A stretch of DNA of 64,000 nucleotides from Gari tellinella (Eukaryota > Mollusca > Bivalvia > Cardiida > Psammobiidae), in NCBI GenBank assembly GCA_922989275.2, contig OV277866.1, positions 32,195,246 to 32,259,245 on the forward strand, written 5' to 3'. Below are positions 21,896 to 30,474 of the stretch, in pieces. Each line of letters begins with the position of its first letter. The first letter of the stretch is position 1. The position numbers and the translations under genes are program-made. The notes under the pieces are model-generated. The model was given only the letters and a program-made list of their open reading frames with translations, made no database searches and was not told where the DNA came from.

Positions 21896-24360
21896 AACTA
21901 AATCGTTTATTTGTACCGATAACCAAACATTTTCCTTTAAAACTTGACACGGGGACATCTGAAATGCTAATCTCCCTTATAAATGGACTTGGCCACCCTT
22001 TGACACGTCAGACCTAGTTGTTTGACTATAGTAATGAAATTCAAAATGGTAATTATCCTTACTTATAAAAAGTTTCCATTTATATATTTGTCTCAACTAT
22101 ATTTTAAGTTTTACATTCATGTTATATTGCTGTAACAATATACTGAAGATATTGTCTTCTTGTTTAACTATTATAAGTTATACATGTATATTACTTCATT
22201 GAAACTTATATAACTATGCTAACAAATACACTGTAGTGCCTTGATGGTCACATCCACTGCCACTGTAAAAAATCTCAGTGAAAACTGTTTTCGTTTAACT
22301 TCAATTTTAGAAATAATAATTTATTTGTACTAGTGCTATAGGCTTTATTTCATGGTGCCTGTTGCCTTTTAAATGGATTTGGAGCTTTTCTAATCATATT
22401 TAAAGTCACAATACATTAAAAACATGTGTCTGTTTAAATGTTTTACCGGTTGATTTGTCTTTACTTTAACTAAGCTACATTAAAATGGTGTATGTGTGTA
22501 AGTTATAGACTTTGAACGTTTGGTTTCATATCTAAGGTCACCGTAGTGAAGTGAAAAGATAAGGGTTTTCATTTTAAAGCTTAATTCATCCTTAATAGTA
22601 CAAGGCTACAGTGCACAGTAATATGTATCTTACCTGTAAATGTGTAGCTTCTATATTCCTGTCTAAGGCCATAGTGTGGAATTTCCATAAACATGCATTT
22701 ACATTAATTGTTTTAATCAGTATACCCCAAAATTTATATTTGGCTTTGTTGGATTTTCCCAGATTGTTTTACAAACAAGAATTGGTGATTTTTGGTTTAC
22801 TATTTTGATAATTTTACCCCCCAAAACAGTTTTTTGAAACCTTTATTTATCCTAACAAGGACCATTCTAAAGTAGACATGAATATATGTTTAGCCTGGAT
22901 ATTTGGAGCTTTTATAGTGATATCCATGGTCACAGAAGGGAAATCCTAAAAATTAGCGATTTCAGTTATTATTTCAACCATTTTACCCAAAAAACATAGT
23001 TTGCATTGTTTGATTTTCCTAGACTTTTTGTCTGTTATTTGGTACATATTTAAGCAGATAATAACGTATAAATCAACTCTGTGCACCATTTCCTTTACTT
23101 GCTTTTAGATGTCAGGATCTGTTTGAAATCCTCAAAATTTGTGATTTTGGTTTAATATTTTGACAATTTCACCCCAAAATCATTTTTTTGACAATTTTAT
23201 TTATCTTAACAAGTACCATTCCACAGCTGACATGAATATTTGTCTAGCCTGTAGATTTCGAGCTTTTATATCGATATTCTCCATCACAGAAGGGAAATCC
23301 CAAAAATTAGCGATTTCAGTTATTATTTCAACCATTTTACCCCAAAACCATAGTTTGCATTGTTTGATTTTCCTAGACTTTTTGTCTGTTATTTGGTACA
23401 TATTTAAGCAGATAATAACTAATATATCAACTCTGTGCACCATTTCCTTTACTTGCTTTTAGATGTCAGGGTCTGTTTGAAATCCTCAAAATTTGTGATT
23501 TTGGTTTAATATTTTGACAATTTCACCCCAAAATCATTTTTTTGACAATTTTATTTATCTTAACAAGTACCATTCCACAGCTGACATGAATATTTGTCTA
23601 GCCTGTAGATTTCGAGATTTTATATCGATATCCTCGATCACAGAAGGGAAATCCCAAAAATTAGCGATTTCAGTTATTATTTCAACCATTTTACCCCAAA
23701 ACCATACTTCGCATCCTTTGATTTTCCTAGACTTTTTGTCTGTTATTTGGTACATATTTAGGCAAATAATAACATATAAATCAACTCTGTGCACCATTTC
23801 CTTTATTTGCTATGAGATGTCAGGGTCTGTTTGAAATCCTCAAATTTGTGATTTTGGTTTAATATTTTGACAATTTCACCCCAAAAATCAGTTTTTTGAA
23901 AATTTTATTTATCTTAACAAGTACCATTCCACAGCTGACATTAATATTTGTCTAGCCTGTAGATTTCAAGCTTTTATATTGATTTCTACGATCGCAGTTT
24001 GGAAATCCCAAAAAGTCGTGCTTTCACCTATTATTTTAGCCATTTTACCCCAAAAATCATATTTCGCATCGTTTGATTTTCCTAGACTTTTTTTCTGTCA
24101 TTCGGTACATATTGGAGCATATGAAAACACAAAAATCAATTCTGTGCATTTTTTTTCCTTTATTTCGATTTTTGACGCTAGATGCCCTCTACTAAAAATG
24201 AAAATGAAATTTTTGACCAGACTTCTCTCTGATAAAAATGGACTAATCCAATATAAAAAACATGGAATAATCCATTGGGTGTAAATATGTTAAATGGCGT
24301 AACTATTGATATAAGTGCCAAACAGTTTAGATCCTCATGAGGCAGCAATTTACTCGACGT

Positions 24361-24590
24361 TTAACACTTTCGCTACCAAATTAATCTGGCGATTTCTACC
24401 CCTTCACCGTTTAATTATCGTCTGCTTCAATTGTTTATTTGCAAGATCGTTTCAAAGTATGATTCAATATGATATGACTTATAACATATCGATACGAGTG
24501 TCAAACAGTTTGGGTCCTGATCAGACGCCGCGTGACGCGGCGTCTGATCAGGATCCAAATTGTTTGCAAATTCCATGGAGTGTCGGCCTG
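24361..24590. mobile_element. MITE-TTAA with HpA, one end lost
   Basis: Starts TTAACACTTTCGCTACC and contains ATCGTCTGCTTCAATTG and HpA at about 24507-24566. Same orientation as the copy at 36274. Confidence 0.65.
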
Positions 24591-24614
24591 CTTGAAAGTA
24601 ATTAGGTACATGTA

Positions 24615-24860
24615 CAGTGGAGAAAACGTTATTCTTTCCCGTTTAAACGAAAACGTACGCAAACGCAAAGCACTAAAACGTAGAAAAGTGCAACTTTTGG
24701 ACAATTCTGATAATTCATGTTTATCTTGGTGGCAAAGAGTTTGGAGCCTGATCAGACGCCGGGTTACCCGGCGTCTGATCTGGCTCGAAACTCTTTGCAC
24801 TGCAAATAATAGTTTTAGTGTAAACGCGTTTATTGGGAAAGAATAACGTTTTCTCCACTG
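24615..24860. mobile_element. MITE-TA1 with HpA
   Basis: Full length, reverse orientation relative to the copy at 18014; TA flanks on both sides. Confidence 0.88.
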
Positions 24861-25100
24861 TATATAATGTAAAATTGAACTATACTGACGAGTATATTCC
24901 TCTTCAACAAAATTAATTTAACAGTGAAATTGCAGAGATGGCACCTTTTCCATGCACTCTATGTAGACCCACATCACATGACTTACACGTACCTCTAATT
25001 CGAGTACGTACTGTTTGTCATCTTGAACTGTTTGCTTAACCAACTAAACCTAAATATTTAAAAACGGGCTAGACATTAATCAAAACCTGGAAATGTCCAT

Positions 25101-25293
25101 TTAACCCCTCCACTGCCTTACCACGAGTTCAATGATTCTTTGCAAACAGTTTGGATCAAGATCTAATCAGATACAAACAGTTTGACACTCATTTCAATAT
25201 GTCCTAAATCAAAATATCTTACATTTAAATTTGAGGCATAAAAGCAGACGACAATTGTTTAAATCAGACGACGTCATGGCAGGTAAGGGGTTA
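25101..25293 (+). mobile_element. MITE-TTAA with reduced hairpin
   Basis: TTAACCCCTCCACTGCC...GGCAGGTAAGGGGTTA ends. The hairpin is shortened to TTGGATCAAGATCTAATCAG with loss of the inner GC-rich stem. Confidence 0.65.
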
Positions 25294-25299
25294 CATCTA

Positions 25300-25555
25300 C
25301 AGGGCTGCCATAAGTTGACATGAAAAATCCTAAGATTTCCAATTTGCATTTTTCAAGTTTGATTTTACGAATCGTACCTTTACCCCCCATCGTATGTTTC
25401 TAGTGTTGTTGACACGTGACTACTTAAAACAAGCTGGAAGTATAGCAGAATGCGCCTTAAGGCGCATTCTACTTTACTTTCAGTCTGCTTTAAGCTACCA
25501 TATACTAGAAAAAAATCCGGAGATTTAGGAAAAATCCGGAGAAATGGCAGCCCTG
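25300..25555. mobile_element. MITE-CAG with HpB
   Basis: CAGGGCTGCCAT / ATGGCAGCCCTG ends. CATCTA is duplicated on both sides (25294-25299, 25556-25561). HpB at about 25430-25495. Confidence 0.85.
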
Positions 25556-25738
25556 CATCTAAAAAGAGGATAAGTTAAATCTAAGATTCGTAACATATGT
25601 AAGCCTAAAAGATGCTAGTTTTCTAAAGCTCGTGCTCTTATGGTATACATGTATTTATATACATTACATTGCTAAATTTGTTAACAGATATACTATCAAG
25701 TCTAGTTAGGAACAAAACAAGTTTAACAATGTAGACCT

Positions 25739-25956
25739 GGGGCCCGTTTTATGAAACATCGCACGACAAAAACGGTCATTAGTCAAAACTTTAAAATACA
25801 GATAAATTCTGATCTCTTTGGAATCATCTTTTCAAATCAATTCTAGAGATACATGTATTTCACCAGACAGAATTAAATGGAAAAATAAATGATGATTGAG
25901 ATTTTTAGAATCTGACGTTCGAGAATATTTGCCGTACGACGTTTCGTAAAGGGCCC
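25739..25956. mobile_element. MITE with GGGGCCCGTTTTATGAAAC ends
   Basis: Diverged relative of 12213-12454; the right end GTACGACGTTTCGTAAAGGGCCC is the imperfect complement of the left. Confidence 0.7.
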
Positions 25957-26023
25957 AGAAGGTAATTTACCCCTTCATTGCCCAATAATCGTCTGTTTAT
26001 ATTTATCAGCTGCATATTTTTCT

Positions 26024-26275
26024 TTAACCCTTTCCCTTATAGAAGCGACTTTTAGCACATTCATTTTATTCATCCGCTGAAGAAAATAGTTCCAAATTAT
26101 ACCGTAATGAATATGTGTCATATTTAATACTTCCTTATTCTAGCAGTTAATAGCTTAAAGCAGGCTGAAAGTAAAGTAGAATGCGCCTTAGGGCGCATTC
26201 TGCTTTACTTTCAACCTGCTTTAAGTAGTCACATATCTTCAATCCTAGAAACAATGCTATCAGGTAAAGGGTTAA
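26024..26275 (+). mobile_element. MITE-TTAA with HpB
   Basis: TTAACCCTTTCCC...GGTAAAGGGTTAA; complete copy with TTAA at both ends; HpB at 26157-26225. Confidence 0.85.
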
Positions 26276-26683
26276 AAGTAGATTCTTAGCCTGAACAAAC
26301 ATCGTTATAAGTGTAAACTAACTTGAAACATCTAGATAAGACGCTAACATGGATGAGTCCAGGCTTCAATGTTATAAAGCATTTGAGCTGTGTCTGAGAT
26401 CCTTCTTAAGCAATTTATTTGTTAGATTTTAATAAAGCTCCAATCTGACCAATCAAATGCTTGAGAACGATCTCAGACTCAACACAAACGCTTATAACAT
26501 TCGACTCAATACTCAAAAATGTTAAATGATATTTCTTCAGTCAATATGTCTAAATTCTAAACTCTAGAAATGTAGAACAATATTGGGGCAGTGAATACGG
26601 TAGAGAACCACTCTACTTTGTACATTTTTATCCAATTTATCACGTTATCGTTAGAAACACTTTGCTCAACTGAAATACATGTA

Positions 26684-27043
26684 CAGTGCTCCCTCTCTAA
26701 AACGACACCCTGCATGGGAGACAAAGACTGTGTGTGTTATTTGGAGGGAGTCGTTATAGGGAGGGCAAGTGGCTTATATTTACAAACAGCTTAAATCCAG
26801 ATCAGAACCCGCGTAACGCGGCGTCTTATCTTGATTCAAGATGTTTGTCATTCGTCATTATGTTTTTTCTATCCAATCGTGCATTATGTGACTTTGAGAA
26901 AAACAGCGGAAGACAACATAATGCAGGCTAAATTGCCATCGTGGATAGGTTGGATATAATTGTCTCTTTTGGGGGAAGAGCGGCAATCGTTGTTGTTAGG
27001 AGGGAATCGTAGTTCGAATGGTCGTTGTAAAGAGGGAGCATTG
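26684..27043. mobile_element. MITE-GC with worn HpA
   Basis: CAGTGCTCCCTCTCTAAAACGAC at the left and the complement GTCGTTGTAAAGAGGGAGCATTG at the right, TA on each side. Further internal arms AGGGAGTCGTTATAGG / GTTAGGAGGGAATCG. HpA remnant at about 26782-26850. Partial copy at 57336-57570. It abuts the next MITE with only four bases between their TA sites. Confidence 0.8.
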
Positions 27044-27049
27044 TACGTA

Positions 27050-27295
27050 CAGTGGAGAAAATGTTATTCTTTCCCAATAAACGCGTTTACGCTAAAACTA
27101 TTATTTGCAGTGCAAACAGTTTAGAGCCAGATCAGACGCCGGGTAACCCGGCGTCTGATCAGGCTCCAAACTGTTTGTCACCAAGATAAACAAGAATTAT
27201 CGGAATTGTCAAAAGGTTGTACTTTTCTACGTTTTAGTGTTTTGCGTTTGCGTACGTTTGCGTTTAAACGGGAAAGAATAACAGATTCTCCACTG
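27050..27295. mobile_element. MITE-TA1 with HpA
   Basis: Full-length 246-bp copy with TA on both sides; HpA at 27114-27178. Confidence 0.9.
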
Positions 27296-27317
27296 TATAT
27301 TGTCATCCAATCCCATA

Positions 27318-27745
27318 ACCCCTTCACTGCCTCACCCCGAGTATGATACATGTGTAGTTATTTACAAAAAGCTTGGATCCTAAACAGACGCTGCGTAACT
27401 TAAGTTAATATTTCTTAAGAATGCATTTAACTCACGAATTTGTGAAATTTTCTAAATATTTAAAAGAAAGTTATTTTAAGAGTTTTGTTTGAAGAGCTTT
27501 TTAAGATGAATGGAAAAAATAGTAGTGCAAAATAATGTTCACCAACATATGATATATGTTGTTGATTTTTCAATTTTCGAAAACAGCTCATTAATAACAA
27601 ATGACAGAGAAAAAAAAGTACATGTACTTTGAAAATTTCGCTTATGAGTTTATCTTTAAGTCAAAATACCTAAAATTAAGATTTAAAACATAAAAACAGA
27701 CGATAAGTGTTTAAAACTGATGACGTCATGGCAGTGAAGGGGTTA
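27318..27745 (+). mobile_element. MITE-TTAA expanded by an internal insertion
   Basis: CCCCTTCACTGCC / GGCAGTGAAGGGG ends. HpA is truncated at AAGCTTGGATCCTAAACAGACGC. About 200 bp of AT-rich sequence (27400-27650) of unknown origin lies inside. Confidence 0.6.
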
Positions 27746-27793
27746 TGTTTCCATTGTACTCAAACTATTAACATAAAATGTATTATTTAAAAT

Positions 27794-28236
27794 CTAATCT
27801 GTGTCGTCAGCGTATAGAAGCTCTTCTCCGTTCAGAAGTTTCTGTATTTCTTCTGTAAAATTTATTGGTTCGATCTGCAACGTGTCAGGTGTTAGTAACT
27901 GGCACGTCATTTCCGGTGTTGTAGGTGTCGCGCATGCGCCCCCTGCGCACCCGCTCTCTGCGCAGTTACCGAAATCATGACACGTCCCAGAACCACACTG
28001 TCCTAATTCTGAACAGCAATCAATGTTCTGTGTTTCTTCTATCCCACTAGTTTTCTTCTTGGGTTTACGTTTCAGCCGTTTAGTCAAGGTAAATGGTTCG
28101 TTAGGGGACGATTCGTTTATTACGTCACCTTCTTTCGTTACAATGAGATTTAAATCAGGAGTTTCAGTTTTATCTTCGTTTTGTTGGAAGACGACTGTTG
28201 CCATTCCAAGTGCTGCACCGACTAAAATCAAGAATG
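27794..28236 (-). CDS. SLC16-like transporter, exon 5 (TM12 and Cys-rich tail)
   Basis: Acceptor TTTTTATTTCAG|. TM12 is AFLILVGAALGMATVVF. A cytosolic tail of about 130 residues follows, with an Arg/Lys-rich patch (TKRLKRKPKKK) and then eight cysteines within about 40 residues (CC, then C every 4-6 residues with Gly and Ser between). It ends EELLYADDTD and a stop. The Cys-rich tail is not a usual SLC16 feature and could bind metal or be palmitoylated; that is conjecture. Confidence 0.85.
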
Positions 28237-28303
28237 CTGAAATAAAAATATAGAGAGGATAATCAATTTGTTTGAATTGATATGAAAAATATATCACGAG
28301 AAT

Positions 28304-28352
28304 GGGTTGTTATCTGGTTAAAAAACGAGTCCTTTTAACCAGATAACAACCC
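28304..28352. repeat. 49-bp perfect palindrome
   Basis: GGGTTGTTATCTGGTTAAAA and its exact complement are separated by 9 bp (28304-28323 and 28333-28352), in intron 4 just upstream of the exon 5 acceptor. Confidence 0.85.
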
Positions 28353-28359
28353 TTTCAAG

Positions 28360-28463
28360 CATAGGTGGTTCTCTCGAGTTGGTAATATAAACATACTAGA
28401 GTCTATCTATTTATATAAATAGAGTAAGGGTACAAAAAAGTCTACTCGAGAGAACCACCTATG
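28360..28463. mobile_element. 104-bp MITE with 8-bp target duplication (hAT-type)
   Basis: CATAGGTGGTTCTCTCGAGT is inverted at the right end. CTTTCAAG is duplicated exactly at 28352-28359 and 28464-28471. Eight-bp duplications are typical of hAT transposases. Confidence 0.88.
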
Positions 28464-28647
28464 CTTTCAAGTGATATAATTTTCATATACATCTAAACTA
28501 ATTGATTATTCTATTTATTATATACACTTTAATGACGATTTTACAGAGAAAACACAAAATTAATTGTTTACACGCAATTTTACAAAAGATTAGTGTGACG
28601 TGACGTCACAAAAATGATATCGTCACTTCAAAAGTTATATCATCACG

Positions 28648-29668
28648 AATGAATGAATGAACGACTTTATTTTACGAGGGTAACTCACTTAGTCAGGAGA
28701 CTAATCTACCGTGAGGCCCTCAAACAAGCATTTCTTACAAATCATATAATTAACAATAATAACACGATCAATATAAACAATAAAAAAAAACAATTAACAA
28801 GAAAATAACACTCTCTATATAAACAATAGGCAGGCATTTAGGTGTTCTCTGCAAATAGTGTATCTGTGGAGTACACTTGTCCTATGCAAACAGAGAAGAC
28901 TGAAATCAGAGGGCTCCAAAAGGACTAACAGGGGTCCTCTGGCTAGGGTCTCCACTGTCTCATATTAGAATATGGGCAAAAACAAACCCTAACTAGATCT
29001 ATATGGTGTGCTAGGCTAAATTGGAAACTGGAATTGTCCATTTGAAGTTACAGGGGGGGGAGTTAAAGTCATTTAATCTATTATAATTTGAATTGAAAAA
29101 CAGTGGAGACATAGTTGAGAGAGCAAGTATTTAAATATTAGCCTGTCCGATTTGCTATTTTACTCCCATTAATAACCAGCGAAGACACGCAGCATCGTGT
29201 TGTGTCAAACAGTTTGTATCCAAACCAGACCTCAATTTATTCGATGTCTGTTATGGATCCAAACTTTGCAATATTGTTTTATTAATAATTTAGATAAGTT
29301 AGATCTAAATCAGAATGGGTTTTTAAGCTAGAACTTGCAAAAAGTAGAATCTATGTAAAAACCTAAAGTCAGTAAGGGTCCATGCTTATAAAAAAAAAAA
29401 AAACCTGAATTGAGTCCCAGACCGCTCCAAAGCACCCGATTGGCCAGAGTTGAGACTTTGGCTCAAATCCGACCAACCAAACACTCGAGAACGAACCAAG
29501 ACCCAACTCAAACCACACAAGCATTGACCCTGTTCATATGATAGCAGCCACGTGGCCAATGACATATATTATGACCTCACGATACACTTTTGTGGGTCGT
29601 GACGTAACATCTGGTTCTCGTCTTTTAAGAAAAGCGTCACATACTTATTGTGACGTCATAATGACAGT
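28648..29668 (-). mobile_element. 1-kb retroposon, second copy
   Basis: Inverse-orientation copy of 979-1974, including the (TTCA)n tail (here GAATGAATGAATG at the left), the decayed HpC and HpA remnants and the 5' start ACTGTCATTATGACGTCAC. Sited in intron 4. Confidence 0.85.
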
Positions 29669-29832
29669 TTTGACGCGGAATGGAATGTGTTCCCACGGTC
29701 TTCTGTTTAGTTGAGTTGAGTAATTATCGGGAGTTGAATTTCAAAATATTTCAGATAAAAGTGTAAAAGTCAATAGTATCGACAAAGAAGCATATCTGCC
29801 GCCAATATACATAAATAGATAAACATGAAAAA

Positions 29833-30018
29833 CAGGGCTCCAGACAAAAAGGAGTAAAATCAATATTTTCATCAAGTTCTCTTTTATGTTTTTGAAAACA
29901 AATCCCATGGTGTGACCACTTATCAGAATCGTCTCAAAAGAGACTATTCTAATTAGTAGTAACACACTTGAGTTTTGAAATTTTAGTCTTCAAAATACTC
30001 CTTTTATCTAGATCCCTG
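29833..30018. mobile_element. MITE-CCA, decayed
   Basis: CAGGGCTCCAGACAAAAAGGAG at the left and CTCCTTTTATCTAGATCCCTG at the right; central ATCGTCTCAAAAGAGACTAT hairpin. Compare 59338-59520. Confidence 0.7.
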
Positions 30019-30157
30019 AAAGCATTACAAAAATACAATAGTAAAACAATTTATATACAATGAAGTTTAATTTCGATGCCTCGAACTCTCTTAAATCGAA
30101 ATTCCGGTTGAGACGAATTGGGTCATACACCACAATGGTCTGACCGGGTAATATTAT

Positions 30158-30221
30158 AACAGTTTGAAGGCAGATTGGACACTGAGTAACTCGGCGTCTG
30201 ATAAGGCTCCATGCAGTTTAA
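30158..30221. repeat. worn HpA hairpin
   Basis: AACAGTTTGAAGGCAGATTGG...CTCGGCGTCTGATAAGGCTCC; no host MITE ends could be identified. Confidence 0.5.
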
Positions 30222-30271
30222 ATAATTTTAAGTATTTGAGTCCGAACTAATTTTACGAGTCTATGGAAAAA

Positions 30272-30377
30272 TCATGGTAACGATATTGAGTCTTATTGAC
30301 CACTGTACATCAATAAATCATAGAATCATGGTAACGATATTGAGTCTTATTGACCACTGTACATCAATAAATCATGG
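30272..30377. repeat. 54-bp tandem duplication near LINE 3' end
   Basis: Two almost identical 54-bp units (ATTGAGTCTTATTGACCACT in each) lie about 100 bp past the LINE stop. It may be the terminal tandem repeat of the LINE 3' UTR. Confidence 0.8.
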
Positions 30378-30474
30378 TAGAGGTGGTGGATTAATGGGTG
30401 AAAGAACTTATTTTAAGCAATTAATATATAAACACACTCTTCCGTTTTTAGCATAGTTATGTATGGTTAAAATT

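Larger units (their letters stand above)
18986..24192. mobile_element. 5.2-kb fold-back element with tandem-repeat arms
   Basis: Terminal inverted repeats are GTAGAGGGCAT and its complement, with TA on each side (18984-18985 and 24193-24194). Both arms consist of about four or five units of roughly 350 bp in opposite orientation. The unit includes GTCTAGGAAAATCAAACGAT and GGGGTAAAATGATTG in the left arm, and their complements in the right arm, where the youngest units (23130-23830) are almost identical. The centre also pairs imperfectly (about 21310-21390 with 21960-22030) and holds two convergent tRNA-like modules. No transposase or other ORF was seen in 20480-22600. Confidence 0.85.
18851..24303. 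mobile_element. HpA MITE (TTAA-type) split by a 5.2-kb fold-back element
   Basis: The left part 18851-18985 holds an HpA variant (ACTCTGATCAGACGCCGCAT). The right part 24193-24303 ends ATATGTTAA. An unbroken copy at 55034-55263 shows the same sequence continuous across the junction (TATAAAACAAAATAAAAATG). This gives a clean empty-site comparison. Confidence 0.85.

Noticed and set aside
23160..23834. Near-identical frames of about 100 codons at 23160 and 23514
   Set aside because: They are successive tandem units of the fold-back arm; the reverse strand is equally open and no motif is present.
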